Shown piece by piece: positions 1-10,988 of a stretch of 64,000 nucleotides of DNA; positions within the stretch are counted from its first letter, which is position 1; every line of letters starts with the position of its first letter. The DNA comes from Moesziomyces globuligerus (taxonomy: Eukaryota; Basidiomycota; Ustilaginomycetes; Ustilaginales; Ustilaginaceae): assembly GCA_030849465.1 (NCBI GenBank), contig JARVLF010000015.1, forward strand, positions 2,170,001 through 2,234,000, read 5' to 3'. A program made the translations under genes and the position numbers. Under the pieces are notes generated by a model. The model searched no databases and was not told where the DNA came from. It was given only the letters and a program-made list of their open reading frames with translations.

Positions 1-820
1 CACCGCCGAGAGGCCAAGTATAGGAGGTGTCGGGAACGTTCGTTGCAAGTCGAGAGTCCGGTGGGGGCTCCAAACTCGCTCCAACTCCGCCAACTCTAGC
101 TTTAGGGGCTTGGACGTCAACCACTGCAGCTCGCTTAGGCCCAGCCGCATCGCCCTGCACGTCGAGCCGTGTCAACACTCGCCATCTGCCCGACACCTGC
201 AGCCATAACATCACTCGCGAAAATCCACGAAAGGCAAGTCGGCCATCCCGATATTTGCTCCGAGGCTCAGCTCCATCGGGGCCTCCACTCGCCTGGCTGA
301 GCTGCGTGTGTGTTGCACTCACAGATTTGGGCGGGAGCGCGAGATTCGGCGGATGATTTCCGCGACGCGTCTGTCTGGCTGCGAGGATGAAAGGGAGAGG
401 GAGGCGTGTTCTGCTGCAGCTGTGATTAGGGTTCTGAAGCATCACGCTGGGCCAACGCGCGGGTGGCTGCTCCTTCGTGCTCGACGACTCAGCCCGGATT
501 CAGCATCGCAAAAGTTGGCCGCAGCGGTGTTGGTCTCAGCTCGAGCTTAACCGTTTCGACCCGAAGCTTCCGCTCTCATCTTCTCACCGTCTCCGCCTCA
601 CCACTCGCTGCATCCTGACTGCAGCAGCAGCAACGATCGCTGCGACTGTCTATTCGCGTCTCGGCTGACGTGCGGACTCCGTTCTCGAGCCTTGCAGCTG
701 ACTTTCCGACCTGTCGACATTCATGGCGACTGCCAACGTGCCTGAAGGCCGCCTCAGCTGAGGAGAAAAGCGTATTCACCCCAATCACCCCTGTCACAGA
801 GGTGATTCCTCTGACTCAGG
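1..820. other. Upstream region of SMC6
   Basis: No convincing gene is visible here. The stretch is GC-rich with short pyrimidine-rich runs and several short frames lacking family features. It precedes the SMC6 start codon and probably holds the SMC6 promoter and leader; whether the left end carries the 3' end of a neighbouring gene cannot be judged. Confidence 0.6.
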
Positions 821-3800
821 ATGCCGCCAGAAAAGAGGACATCGTCTCAGAGATCTGGTCGTCGCGACACCCTGATCGACGAGGATGACGAAGTCGACGC
901 CGTTTCTCCCAAGCGCATGCGCACCAACGGCCGAGACTCCACCGCCGATGCAACCACTCCAAATCGATCCCAGACTCAACGATCGAGAAGGGCGGTTCCG
1001 CTGGCAAATGCATCAGACTCAGACGACGACGTCGTGACCCCCGACAGAGAGGAGGAAGCCGCACAATCAGCCGCAGAGCAGGAGCAAGACGAGGAGGAGG
1101 ACGACGACGACGACGATGACGACGAAGATGAAGAGCAGGATGAAATCGACTCAGACGAGGATCGAGCCGAAGAAGAGCGTCGCCAAGCTGATGCTGACCA
1201 AGGCTTCGCTCAGTCTGGCATCGTCGAAAAGATCGAGCTCCGCAACTTCATGTGTCACGCCAACTTCTCCATCGAGCTCAGTCCCACGCTCAACTTCATT
1301 ATGGGCCGAAACGGCAGTGGCAAGAGCACCATCCTCACCGCGCTCATGATTGCCCTCGGTGGTAAGACGAGCTCCACCAACCGTGGCTCCAGCCTCAAAG
1401 ATCTCGTCAAGAAGGGCGAGGCCTCCGCCACCATCACCGTCACCGTGCGCAATCAGGGTAGCGACGCCTTCCGCCCCGAAGCGTATGGCTCCCACATCGT
1501 CATAGAACGCCGCATCCTTGCCGAGGGTGGCGGTACCTGGAAGATGAAGGCCGCCAACGGCAAGGTCGTTGCCACCACCAAGTCCGAGCTCGAGTCTTTC
1601 TGCGACTTTGCCAACATCCAGCCCGACAATCCTATCCACATTCTCACCCAGGACACCGCACGTCAGTTCCTCGGCAGCTCGGACCCCGCAGAAGTCTACA
1701 AGTTCTTCCTGGAAGGCACCCAGCTCAGCCAGCTCGTGCGCGAGTACGACCTCATCGAGACCCACGTCCGCGGCATGAAGTCCGCCTTAGCGCTCAAGTC
1801 GGGCGCTCTTGAGCAGCTTGAAGCACGTGCGCAGCAGGCGCTTCAGCAGTGGCAAAAGGTGCGAGAGACTCGCGGATATCAGGACAAGATCGATGCGTTG
1901 GACCGCGAGTTCGTCTGGGTCCAGGTCCACGATGCCCGTGCGCAGCTCGAGCACGCCGTCGAAAAGACCGAGCGCATCCGCACCAAGCTCGTCACCTGCG
2001 ACAAGAATCTCAACGAGTGTCTCGACAAGCTCAAGCAGTGCGAAGAGCGCATCGTCCGACTCGAAGGCGAGAGCAACAACTTTGACGATGCCTTCTCCCC
2101 GCTCCAAGAAGAGTACGACGCGCTCGTGCGCAAGCACAAGGAAATCACCAGCCAGATCAAGGGTTTCAACTCGCAGGAACGCGAGCTCAACGACAACATC
2201 ATCGAGCTCAACCAGGGCATCGAGAGATACGAGGATCAGATACGCGAAGAGACTGCAAAACTCGCGGACGAGGGCAAAGAGCGTCGCGAGCAGCTCGACC
2301 AAGAACGCCAAGACATGCAGAGGAGAAGACAGGCCCTGCAGGATGAAGTGATCGAGAAGGAGGAGCGCATGCAAGAGCTCGATCGCAAGCGCGAAGACGT
2401 CTCCCGTCGCGAGCAAGAAGAGACCGATCGTTTGGACAGACTCAAGACTGAATACCAATCCAACAGTGGCGCATTGTCGCAGCTCCGCGAAACGACGCGC
2501 AATCGCCTCGTTGCCTTTGGCGGTCCTAAAGTTCCCGCTCTGCTCCAAGCCATTCACAACGAATCGGGGTGGAGGTCTAAGCCCATCGGACCCCTTGGTA
2601 CGCATCTCAAGCTCAAGGACATGCGCTGGCAGAGGGTGCTCGAGAGTGTCATCGGCAACACGCTCAACGCCTTTTTCGTCTCGAACCACTCGGACCGCCA
2701 GCGTCTCAAGAGGATCATGGAGCGAGCCGGATGCCATTCTCCCATCATCATCGGTTCCGAGACGCTCTTCGACTTCTCGACCGGAGAGCCCCATGACGAC
2801 ATCCTCACCATCATGCGCGTGCTGGACTGCGACAATGAGATTGTCAAGCGTCAGCTCGTTCTTTCCGTACATATCGAGCGCGCTGCGCTGGTCGACAAAC
2901 GTGCAGACGGCGACAGGCTCATGCGAAGACAGCCACACAACGTCCAGGCGTGCTTCTCCGCTGACATGTACAGCATCAGCGGAGGTAGATCAGGCTCGCT
3001 TTCCACGGCGCTTCAGGAACACAGAGGAGCTCCGCGCCTGTCGCAAAACGTCGCTGATGCCATCCGCAGGCACGAGGCTGAGCAACAGCGACTCGACGGC
3101 GAGATTGCCGCATGTCAGCAGGCCGTGCGCGATCTTCGTCAGGAGAAGATAGCGACGGAGCGCGAACGAGACGCGTGCCGGCGCGAGTTGAACAACCTAC
3201 GCAGGCAGAAGGACTTGTTGCGGCAGGAGAATGTCCGACTGGACGAACGCATGCAGGAAGCGGCTCCTGGAAACATCTCGGCGCTCGAAGATGCCAAGCG
3301 CGAGATGGAGACCCAGAAGGACGTCATCCTGCAGCAGTTCGACGAGATCCAGACGCAGAAGGCCGAGATCGTAGCCAAGAGGGCGCCGGTGCAGGCCGAG
3401 ATCCAGGCGGTCGAGGAGCGCAAGCGGCAGTTCGAGGACCAGATGGGCGGGCTGCAGGGACGGCTAGAAGCTGCGGTGGCCGAACGAGTCAAGCAGACCA
3501 ACAACCGGGACTACTGGAAGAAGAAGCGCGCCGCCATCGAAGCCGAGATCGCCACAAGCGAGGCCGAGGAGACCAGCCTCGAGGAGGATCATCGCAACGT
3601 CGAGGAGGCGGCCAAGGAGTACTGCGACGAGGTGGAGACGACGCGGACCATGGCGGAGATCGAAGCGGAGAAGAGTCAGTTGCAGCTGCTCAAGAAGAAG
3701 GCGGCGTCGGAAGCGGGCGTCAGTCTGGAACAGGCGTCGGAGGAGCTGCAGAAGCGCAAGCGCGTGCTCAGCGAGGCGCAGGAAGAAGTGGCGAGCATGA

Positions 3801-4342
3801 ACGAGGCGGAGCGCCGACTGCGCCACTCGCTAGCCGTGCGCTACTCGAAGTGGAACTTCTTCCGGCGCTCGATCGCGATCCGGGCCAAGAGCAACTTTGC
3901 GCGCAACCTCTCGGTGCGCGGCTACGAGGGGACGCTCAAGTTCAACCACAAGACGGAGAAGCTCTCGCTCGTCGTCGACACACAGGATGCGGCGACGCGG
4001 TCGGGCAATGCGACACCGACGCAGCCAGCGCAGCAGCAGCACTCGTCGAACAAGGGCATGTCCGGCGGCGAGCGCAGCTTCGCTACCGCGTGTCTGCTGC
4101 TGTCGCTTTGGCAGGCCATGAGCTCGCCCATCCGCTGTCTGGACGAGTTTGATATCTTTATGGACCAGGTCAACCGACGCATGGCGCTGCAGATGATCCT
4201 CAACGAGGCCAAAGCGACGCCGCACGTGCAGTACATCATGATCACGCCCCAGGACATGCCGGACATGAAGGCCGACATGGACGGCGTCCGCATGCTCGTC
4301 GTCAACCCGCCCGAGCGTCGGCAGGGCGCCCTGGCTGGCTAG
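821..4342 (+). CDS. SMC6: SMC6, ATPase of the SMC5/6 complex
   Basis: This encodes the SMC6 subunit of the SMC5/6 complex, which acts in the nucleus in recombinational repair and resolution of DNA links. The single 1173-residue frame starts at an ATG. Residues 1-130 are disordered and end in an Asp/Glu tract. The ABC head begins with the Smc6-typical segment ELRNFMCH and Walker A GRNGSGKS (residues 162-169). Long coiled-coil arms follow, interrupted by a hinge around residues 570-720. The C-terminal head has the signature MSGGERS (about 1080-1086) and Walker B CLDEFDIFMD (about 1106-1115). The wording of both motifs is Smc6-type rather than Smc5 or cohesin. The gene is convergent with PAN5, about 200 bp between stop codons. 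The acidic N-terminal tract makes it slightly longer than usual for fungal Smc6. Confidence 0.97.
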   Translation: MPPEKRTSSQRSGRRDTLIDEDDEVDAVSPKRMRTNGRDSTADATTPNRSQTQRSRRAVPLANASDSDDDVVTPDREEEAAQSAAEQEQDEEEDDDDDDDDEDEEQDEIDSDEDRAEEERRQADADQGFAQSGIVEKIELRNFMCHANFSIELSPTLNFIMGRNGSGKSTILTALMIALGGKTSSTNRGSSLKDLVKKGEASATITVTVRNQGSDAFRPEAYGSHIVIERRILAEGGGTWKMKAANGKVVATTKSELESFCDFANIQPDNPIHILTQDTARQFLGSSDPAEVYKFFLEGTQLSQLVREYDLIETHVRGMKSALALKSGALEQLEARAQQALQQWQKVRETRGYQDKIDALDREFVWVQVHDARAQLEHAVEKTERIRTKLVTCDKNLNECLDKLKQCEERIVRLEGESNNFDDAFSPLQEEYDALVRKHKEITSQIKGFNSQERELNDNIIELNQGIERYEDQIREETAKLADEGKERREQLDQERQDMQRRRQALQDEVIEKEERMQELDRKREDVSRREQEETDRLDRLKTEYQSNSGALSQLRETTRNRLVAFGGPKVPALLQAIHNESGWRSKPIGPLGTHLKLKDMRWQRVLESVIGNTLNAFFVSNHSDRQRLKRIMERAGCHSPIIIGSETLFDFSTGEPHDDILTIMRVLDCDNEIVKRQLVLSVHIERAALVDKRADGDRLMRRQPHNVQACFSADMYSISGGRSGSLSTALQEHRGAPRLSQNVADAIRRHEAEQQRLDGEIAACQQAVRDLRQEKIATERERDACRRELNNLRRQKDLLRQENVRLDERMQEAAPGNISALEDAKREMETQKDVILQQFDEIQTQKAEIVAKRAPVQAEIQAVEERKRQFEDQMGGLQGRLEAAVAERVKQTNNRDYWKKKRAAIEAEIATSEAEETSLEEDHRNVEEAAKEYCDEVETTRTMAEIEAEKSQLQLLKKKAASEAGVSLEQASEELQKRKRVLSEAQEEVASMNEAERRLRHSLAVRYSKWNFFRRSIAIRAKSNFARNLSVRGYEGTLKFNHKTEKLSLVVDTQDAATRSGNATPTQPAQQQHSSNKGMSGGERSFATACLLLSLWQAMSSPIRCLDEFDIFMDQVNRRMALQMILNEAKATPHVQYIMITPQDMPDMKADMDGVRMLVVNPPERRQGALAG

Positions 4343-4545
4343 CTCTCAGTGCAATGTCAACAGTCTTTCGCAGATATTGTCTCGACGCTTGTCGTGTCGA
4401 TGCGAGTGTGAATCGGGCAGACGTTGGAAGGCATGCGAGGTTGCACAGAGCGACGGGATGAGATTTTCGCGTGACGTCTAATGCAGGTCCACGGATCGGA
4501 ATGTGATTTTGAGGAAGGAGGGAAAAAGATTGGTGGTGAAGGGAG

Positions 4546-6249
4546 CTAGAGTTTGTTGGTGCCTGTGACTCTTGTGGTTTTGAGTTTGATGAGGTTGGTG
4601 AGGAGGTCGTTTGCGGTGGTGTCGATGTTGTAGCCTCTGCCGAGAGCGGCGATGTAGCCGTTGATGTAGTCGATCTCGGTGCTGCCTCTTCGATTCTTGA
4701 GGTCGCTGTGCATGGACGACCAATTGGCAGCAGTCAAGCGTGCGACTCGTTGGACCTCTTGGAAGAGAGCCTGTGGGGTGAGGCTTGGATGAAGCATCGG
4801 TTCTCCCGTCTCTGCCGAACGCAGAATGAGATCCTCAGCAGACAATGCAGCCGATGCAGCTTGCTTAGGAGATGCATCGGGCGAAGAAAGGTGATCCCTC
4901 ACCTGGGCCTCAAGCACCATCCCTGCTTCCAGGCATACGGTCCACATGGCATCCATCGCAGCAGGATTGCCAAACAAATCGCCGTTCTTGCAATCTGCCA
5001 GCGCAGTGAGCGGATTGATGCAGGCGTTGATGACGAGCTTGCGCAGCGAGCGCAGCTGGAACTCGCGAATCGTCTCCCACTCCACATTGAGCGGCAGCGA
5101 GAGCAGCGCCGCCACCGTCGCCCTGAGCGTCCGCAAGCTCGGCTGGTCCGGAATGCCCGAGATCGAGAGCAGCTTGGACGGCGCCTCGGCATCCTGCGCG
5201 CTGAGCTCGTCAGCAGCCTCTGCTGCCGCATCGTTGTCGGGCGAGAATCGATCCCACCCTTTGGCCTTCCTCGGCGTCTTGCGCCTCAATGGCATGGCAG
5301 GCCCTTGTGGCAACGCAAGCGTCTGACCTAGCGGCACTCGACTCGACTCGAATCCAACCGCACCTGTGCGACCGCTAGGCACGATACCAAAGTGCAGCGT
5401 ACCCTCGCCCGCGTGGACGACGTCCAGCGGGCCCTTCTTCCAGCATCCGTGCGTGGTGGATGCGAGCACAAAGTTGGGCCGTTGCTCCGGGTCCTTGAAG
5501 AAGCGGTCAAAGAGCATCTCGAGCACGCCCATGCCGTTCTGCAGCAGCACGATGGTCGACCACGGATGCAAGCGGTGGCGGATCGCCTCGAGCGCAGACA
5601 GCGTCGAGTCGCACTTGGTCGTGATGATGAGGCTGTCGATCGGACTGGCTCTCGGTTGCGAATGCGCGCCCTCGAGCGTCGAGATGAGCGAGATGCCGCC
5701 GTCATGATCCGGTACTGGCGTCCTGGACATGGTCTGTTCGCGCATCGCCGCAGCTTCCGGGTTCGTTGTGGTTGTGCTGCGCGATATTGTGAAGCGACTG
5801 GAGCTGTCCTCGTCGTCTTCGTCTGCATACGACTGCTGTATGTTCTTATCGCGCACGATGGTGGCGATGATGTCGGCTGGACTCGCGGTGAAGTCGGTCT
5901 GGAAGCCGCCCTCGATGTCGCGGACGCCATCCTGTTCGAGCACGATCGAGTTGAGGTAGCGATGCTTGACCTGCCTTCCGAATGTCCGCTTCCGGAGATG
6001 CAGCGTCACTGATGTCTGCTGCGGATCCGGAAGCTCGGACTGCACGTATGGAGGTAGGCTGAGCGACGAGACGATCGAGCCCTGGTTTTGCGCCGGGCGC
6101 TTGTTGGAGAGGTTGGAGAGCAGCAAGTCCCTGCGCGTATTAGACGAGGGACCGGGCTGGAGAAGCTTTCGCTGAAGCTTGACGGATCGCTTGAGGTGGA
6201 AGGCGATGAGAGAGCCTATGCTTCCGACACCCAAGACGTGGTACCGCAT
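4546..6249 (-). CDS. PAN5: 2-dehydropantoate 2-reductase (ketopantoate reductase)
   Basis: The predicted enzyme reduces ketopantoate to pantoate with NADPH, the second step of pantothenate and CoA synthesis. The 567-residue frame opens directly with the dinucleotide-binding motif GVGSIG (residues 7-12), as expected for the ApbA/PanE fold. NGMG follows the Rossmann half. The C-terminal helical domain carries the family segment LRKLVINACINPLTALADC, and the end has the typical run around EIDYINGYI. The family is usually 300-380 residues. The excess lies in insertions near residues 40-75, 120-190 and 285-375, which look disordered and show no splice-site pattern. The gene is divergent from TAF1 and convergent with SMC6. 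Confidence 0.93.
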   Translation of the reverse strand: MRYHVLGVGSIGSLIAFHLKRSVKLQRKLLQPGPSSNTRRDLLLSNLSNKRPAQNQGSIVSSLSLPPYVQSELPDPQQTSVTLHLRKRTFGRQVKHRYLNSIVLEQDGVRDIEGGFQTDFTASPADIIATIVRDKNIQQSYADEDDEDSSSRFTISRSTTTTNPEAAAMREQTMSRTPVPDHDGGISLISTLEGAHSQPRASPIDSLIITTKCDSTLSALEAIRHRLHPWSTIVLLQNGMGVLEMLFDRFFKDPEQRPNFVLASTTHGCWKKGPLDVVHAGEGTLHFGIVPSGRTGAVGFESSRVPLGQTLALPQGPAMPLRRKTPRKAKGWDRFSPDNDAAAEAADELSAQDAEAPSKLLSISGIPDQPSLRTLRATVAALLSLPLNVEWETIREFQLRSLRKLVINACINPLTALADCKNGDLFGNPAAMDAMWTVCLEAGMVLEAQVRDHLSSPDASPKQAASAALSAEDLILRSAETGEPMLHPSLTPQALFQEVQRVARLTAANWSSMHSDLKNRRGSTEIDYINGYIAALGRGYNIDTTANDLLTNLIKLKTTRVTGTNKL

Positions 6250-7295
6250 GGTCGGTGGCTTGGCTGTGGCTGATGGAGCCCACTCGCGGACCCGCCCGCC
6301 AAGCGCCTAGCCGCGGAAGGGAGAAGTAGAGAAACGGAACGCGGATCGCTTGTCCACTATGAGCGAAGCATAGGACTGAATCTGTGGCCGCCGAACAGGA
6401 GCGTGAAGCGATGCTGAGTGTGCTGAGCAGTCGTGTGGAGGGCTGTCGACTCTCTTGCGCAGGAGGTGAGCGTTACCAAGCGGTGGCGTCCGGCAGCTGA
6501 ATTGGCGTTTGCTTTGCAGGTGATTCGCCGTGAGCTTCGATGACGTTTCAGTGTCCAGCCTGTTGGATATGCTGGAGTGGGTAGGGGTGTGAGCGCTGGA
6601 GGAAGGCGAGTCGATGGCGTAAAGATGGATGCGAGTGGGATCGACGCCGCCGCTCAAGTAAGAATCGCAAGAATTAATCTTTCTCAGGGTGCCGCGAGTC
6701 TCGAGTGACGTTTCTTCCTCTTCGAGTGGAGCAAATTCCGGTCAATCGAGATCAGTCCGAGGCAGCCAACTAACACTAGAAAGAAGGAAGAGAAAGCGTC
6801 CGACATGTGTGATGCGGCTGACAAATCTAGATCGGACTCACTTCATTCATACACATCGGGCGATATGGTGCTCGCTCGAGATGCAGCCTCGCGTCGACGA
6901 ATGCGCAGCAGCAGCTCCGAATCGCCTGGTCACGCTACTTGTGACTGCAACCTCGACTTGGTGTTTAAAGGCTCACGTCCTGTCCACATCCATCCCTCCT
7001 CGCCAGCTGAAGAGTCGCGCATCGCTGCCAGCCATCCACTCGCGACTCTGAGGTATCCGACCTACACCAACCATTTCTGCGATTCCCCGGCTGCCATCGT
7101 CATCGCTTCATCCCCATGCATTTGTTCCTACAGTCGTGAGCACCTTGCAATCTCCACTGGCACAGCCAGCAAGCCGGCCTGTCCGTCCGCATTCGGCTCC
7201 ATTCCACCACAGCTGCTCAGCTGCTCGGAACGCACTCGCGGACATCCGTAGGGCTACATCGCTGCCCGGCACACGCGGCCTGATCTCCGCTCATC
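6250..7295. other. Divergent promoter region between PAN5 and TAF1
   Basis: About 1.05 kb separates two divergent start codons. The part near TAF1 is rich in C/T runs, as in fungal promoters. Short frames exist on both strands, including one of roughly 115 codons on the minus strand at 6307-6657 that lacks an ATG at its left limit. None has recognisable features, so I call no gene. Confidence 0.6.
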
Positions 7296-10200
7296 ATGGA
7301 CGACGAGCAGAATGCCGCCCTCCACTTGGGCGGTCTGGCTCTCGGCAACGTTCTGCGCGATCTAGGTATCGATGAACAGCACCAGAACGATCTCGAGCGC
7401 CTCGGTATCGCTTCCGGGAGCGGTAACATCAAGCAGGAGGACATCTACAACGACCGGTTCGCAGACGATGACGACGATCTCGGCGATGCGTATCGCCGAA
7501 ACGGCTCCTCCTCCAAGGACTGGGAGACCGAGGTGGACGACGAGATGCGCAGGGAGCTTGCGAGTGAGCGTGACTCGGAGGAAAGAGCAGCGCTCGACAG
7601 ATACTACCGCCAGGGTATGGCGCAACTCGAGCAGCCAAGGGCACGGCTCAGAGGCGAGGATGATGACTTCGACGACGATGACGAAGACGCCGAAGCAGAT
7701 GGTGATGGGGAGGAGGACGAAGATGTACCCTTGTCACAACAGCAGCCAAGGCCGGACGCCGCCTCGGGTACTTCGTCGATACCTCAGGCCAATGGCCACG
7801 CTGCGCAGTCCAACTCCTTCGCTCGATTCGGCGACGGCATGATCCGAGTCAAGGAGGAGCGCGATGATGACACAGACATGGCATTCCTCTCCGGACCCAT
7901 GCCTGCCTCCTCAACGGCTCATGCCGGCCAATCCGCCTCGACGTCGCTCGCACTGCCCGGCTCGGAGAGCCCGAGGCAACACTCGCCGCAGACCCCGCCG
8001 CTGCCTCAGCATCCCTATGGGTCTGGCGCACCTCCTCCTCGGCCGTACATCGACATGGACGAGGTCCGTCATCTCTTTCCCGATTTCGAGCCAGGAAAGG
8101 TGCTCAACTTCACCGACCTCTTTGCTACACGGCCGCCCAAAAAGCGCAAGCTCGGCTCCGCGCAGGCCAAGTTCCACAGCACTCCCCAGGACGAATTGCC
8201 GGTGCCAAGGTCCACTCGCGAGGAGATTCTCAGGTCGTCGGCTCTCCGGTCGCATCACGCGTCCATCCTACCTAGCCTTGCTCGGGGCCTGGATCCGTCG
8301 GTGACCGGAACCGAAACCCTCGACACTGGAATCGACGATGTCGATCTACCGCTCATCGCGACCCCGGGAGTCAAGACCGAGAACAGCAGGGTCAAACTCG
8401 CCCCTGTCGAGTTGGACGACTGGGAAGACCGTGTAGTGTGGGCCACAACGCAAGACGATCAACTCTTACATCCTGCATCTGCCCCGGTCGATCAGGCGGC
8501 AAAAAGCGATTACCAGGATGAGCCTTTCGACCCCGCCTGCGCGCCACCGAGCGTCGACAAGCCGTTCAATCACGATCTCGTTCGCGGTGCGTGGACCCGA
8601 AGCATCATCTGGGATGCGCATGCTCACTTTGAGCCGTTCGACACGTTGGTTCTGGACATGAACGATCCACAGATGATGCTCGAGGAGGATGTGGGTCCCA
8701 AGGTCAAGCAGAACTCGCTACTTCGCTCCGACGCTCCCGTCGTTTCTGCCGCTGCAAAGCGCGATCTCGCGCGGCGTCAGGCCGAGCTCGACCCTTTCAA
8801 TCTCTCCAACGACAAGTTCTACGAGCAGACGCGAGAGCACCGCCAGCGTGTTCGTCAAACGCTCGGAAAGCTCGTCGTACAACACGCATGGCCGGCCATC
8901 AAGCTCCAGCTTCCCTGGTACAAGACCAAGCTCACCAAGGCCGAAGCTCGGTCCTTCCATCGACCTGCGATGCAGTTCCCGACCAACATGCCTCTCCACT
9001 TCTCCAAGACCATCTCGTCCAAGAAGAAGAAGGAAGGCGCAGGCGCGCGCAAGGCCAAAGATCCCAACGAGATGCTTCGCGCCAGCCGCGATCTAACGCT
9101 CAAGGACACTGGGCCCTACGTGCTGTACGAGTATTCGGAGGAGTATCCGCCGTTGCTCTCCAAAATCGGCATGGGCAGCTTGTTGGTCAACTACTACCGC
9201 AAGAAGGACGCCAAGGACGAACACGTACCAAAGATGGACATCGGCGAGCCGTATCTGCTCGATGTAGCCGACGAATCGCCTTTCATGAAGTTCGGCAATA
9301 TCGAGCGAGGCCAAGTGCAGCCGACATTGTACAACAACATGATACGGGCACCGCTGTTCCGACACAAACCGGCCCACACCGACTTCCTGCTGATTCGAAG
9401 CACCACCAAAAACGAGATTCGCTACTATCTCCGCGAGATCCGCAACCTGTTCGTGGTGGGTCAGACGTATCCGGTCCAGCCCATTCCTGGCCCGCACGCC
9501 CGCTTCATCACCAACAACATCAAGTATCGGCTTCAGATGATCGCGTACAAGCTCATTCAGAAGAGTCAGAGGCAGCGTATCAAGATTCACCGTCTCATGC
9601 GCTACTTCCCGGACCAGAACGAGTTGCAGATGCGACAGAGGCTCAAAGAGTTCATGGAGTACAACCGCAAGGCTGGTGATGTCAACCAAGGCTTCTGGAA
9701 GCTCAAAGCACACATCGTTGTGCCCGAGGAGGCTGAGCTGCTCAAGATGCTGCCGCCCGAAAACATCTGCCTCGCCGAGAGCATGCAGGTGGGACAGCGA
9801 CATTTGCTCGACTGCGGCTACACCAACACCGCCGAGGGGGACGACGACGATGAGAGCAAGATGGATATCGAACAGCTGCTGGCGCCGTGGATCACGAGCA
9901 AGAACTTCATCAATGCGACGCAGGGCAAGGCGATGCTCAAGCTGCACGGCGACGGCGATCCTACGGGTCGTGGCGAGGCATTCAGCTTCATCCGCGTCTC
10001 GATGAAGGAGATCTTCCTTCGGGCCGGCGAAGATGCCGAAGAGCGACTGGCACAGGCTGAGGCCGAGGCCAAGAGCAAGTCGGGCCACAAATATAGCGTC
10101 GCCGAGCAGCAAGCCGTCTACCGGTCCGAGATCGACCGCATCTGGAACGCTCAGTGCCGTTCGCTCTCCAGCCCGGTGCCAGCCAAGCTGACCGCCGAGG

Positions 10201-10988
10201 ACGAGCGGAGGGCGCTGCTGCAGGCGAACGGCGGCAAGCCGGAGCAGCGAGGTGGTGGCAGGGGCGAGGCAGTGCGGCGTGACCGCAGTCCCAGCGCTAT
10301 GAGCACGACCAACGGAGACGGCGACAAGTCAGCCAAGGTGCTGCGTATTCGCCGGCTGGTCAACGGCAAGTGGCAGCGCGAGATGGTGCGCGACCCGGCC
10401 GTGATCAATGCGTACCTGACGCAGCGCAAGAAGATCGAGGACGAGGCCATTGCGACGGAAGACCTGCTGCCTACGGGTGATGCTGCGATCGACATGGCTC
10501 GCATGAAGCGTCTGCAAGAAGAGCTCGCGCAGCGAAAGAAGAACCAGGAGCGCCGTATTCAGCGAAAGAACGCCAAGGCGGCGGCGGAAGGCCTCGCGAT
10601 CCCCGGTGGCTACAAGAGCTTGCTCAACAAGACGGACACCAAGCGTCGTTGCGGTCGATGTGGCGAGGTCGGACACATGATGACCAACACCTCGTGCCCG
10701 ATGTTCCCCAAGGACGGCGGCAAGAACGGCGCAGGCGGCGCAGCTGGTGGGCCGGGAACGCCAGGCACGCCGGGTGGTCGACCCGGAATGCCGCACCTTG
10801 CCAGCGGCGGTGGCTTCTTCGGGCCAGGTATGGGGATGGGCATTGGCATCGGCAGCGCGGGGCCGATGACGCCAGTCACGCCAGTGGAACAGACACCAGG
10901 CGAGTCGCCGGCGCCATCGCAAAGCCCTGCGCCCGGTACGGGAACGCCAACGCCGGGACTCAAATTGAAGCTCAAAAAGAAGGCTTGA
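7296..10988 (+). CDS. TAF1: TAF1, largest subunit of TFIID
   Basis: This is the TFIID scaffold subunit, a nuclear factor that binds TBP and core promoters. The 1230-residue frame begins at an ATG with a TAND-like acidic start (repeated Asp/Glu runs to about residue 150). The diagnostic part is the DUF3591 core, roughly residues 420-950, including GMGSLLVNYYRKKD, LYNNMIRAPLFRHK and the TAF1 hallmark LREIRNLFVVGQTYPVQ. A zinc knuckle (CGRCGEVGH plus a later Cys, about 1117-1135) precedes a Gly/Pro/Thr-rich tail ending in a short Lys/Leu-rich stretch. There is no bromodomain, which is normal for fungal TAF1. The next gene starts about 350 bp downstream on the same strand. Confidence 0.96.
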   Translation: MDDEQNAALHLGGLALGNVLRDLGIDEQHQNDLERLGIASGSGNIKQEDIYNDRFADDDDDLGDAYRRNGSSSKDWETEVDDEMRRELASERDSEERAALDRYYRQGMAQLEQPRARLRGEDDDFDDDDEDAEADGDGEEDEDVPLSQQQPRPDAASGTSSIPQANGHAAQSNSFARFGDGMIRVKEERDDDTDMAFLSGPMPASSTAHAGQSASTSLALPGSESPRQHSPQTPPLPQHPYGSGAPPPRPYIDMDEVRHLFPDFEPGKVLNFTDLFATRPPKKRKLGSAQAKFHSTPQDELPVPRSTREEILRSSALRSHHASILPSLARGLDPSVTGTETLDTGIDDVDLPLIATPGVKTENSRVKLAPVELDDWEDRVVWATTQDDQLLHPASAPVDQAAKSDYQDEPFDPACAPPSVDKPFNHDLVRGAWTRSIIWDAHAHFEPFDTLVLDMNDPQMMLEEDVGPKVKQNSLLRSDAPVVSAAAKRDLARRQAELDPFNLSNDKFYEQTREHRQRVRQTLGKLVVQHAWPAIKLQLPWYKTKLTKAEARSFHRPAMQFPTNMPLHFSKTISSKKKKEGAGARKAKDPNEMLRASRDLTLKDTGPYVLYEYSEEYPPLLSKIGMGSLLVNYYRKKDAKDEHVPKMDIGEPYLLDVADESPFMKFGNIERGQVQPTLYNNMIRAPLFRHKPAHTDFLLIRSTTKNEIRYYLREIRNLFVVGQTYPVQPIPGPHARFITNNIKYRLQMIAYKLIQKSQRQRIKIHRLMRYFPDQNELQMRQRLKEFMEYNRKAGDVNQGFWKLKAHIVVPEEAELLKMLPPENICLAESMQVGQRHLLDCGYTNTAEGDDDDESKMDIEQLLAPWITSKNFINATQGKAMLKLHGDGDPTGRGEAFSFIRVSMKEIFLRAGEDAEERLAQAEAEAKSKSGHKYSVAEQQAVYRSEIDRIWNAQCRSLSSPVPAKLTAEDERRALLQANGGKPEQRGGGRGEAVRRDRSPSAMSTTNGDGDKSAKVLRIRRLVNGKWQREMVRDPAVINAYLTQRKKIEDEAIATEDLLPTGDAAIDMARMKRLQEELAQRKKNQERRIQRKNAKAAAEGLAIPGGYKSLLNKTDTKRRCGRCGEVGHMMTNTSCPMFPKDGGKNGAGGAAGGPGTPGTPGGRPGMPHLASGGGFFGPGMGMGIGIGSAGPMTPVTPVEQTPGESPAPSQSPAPGTGTPTPGLKLKLKKKA

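Noticed and set aside
425..435. TTAGGGTT, telomere-like
   Set aside because: A single copy only; the window is packed with housekeeping genes and shows no array.
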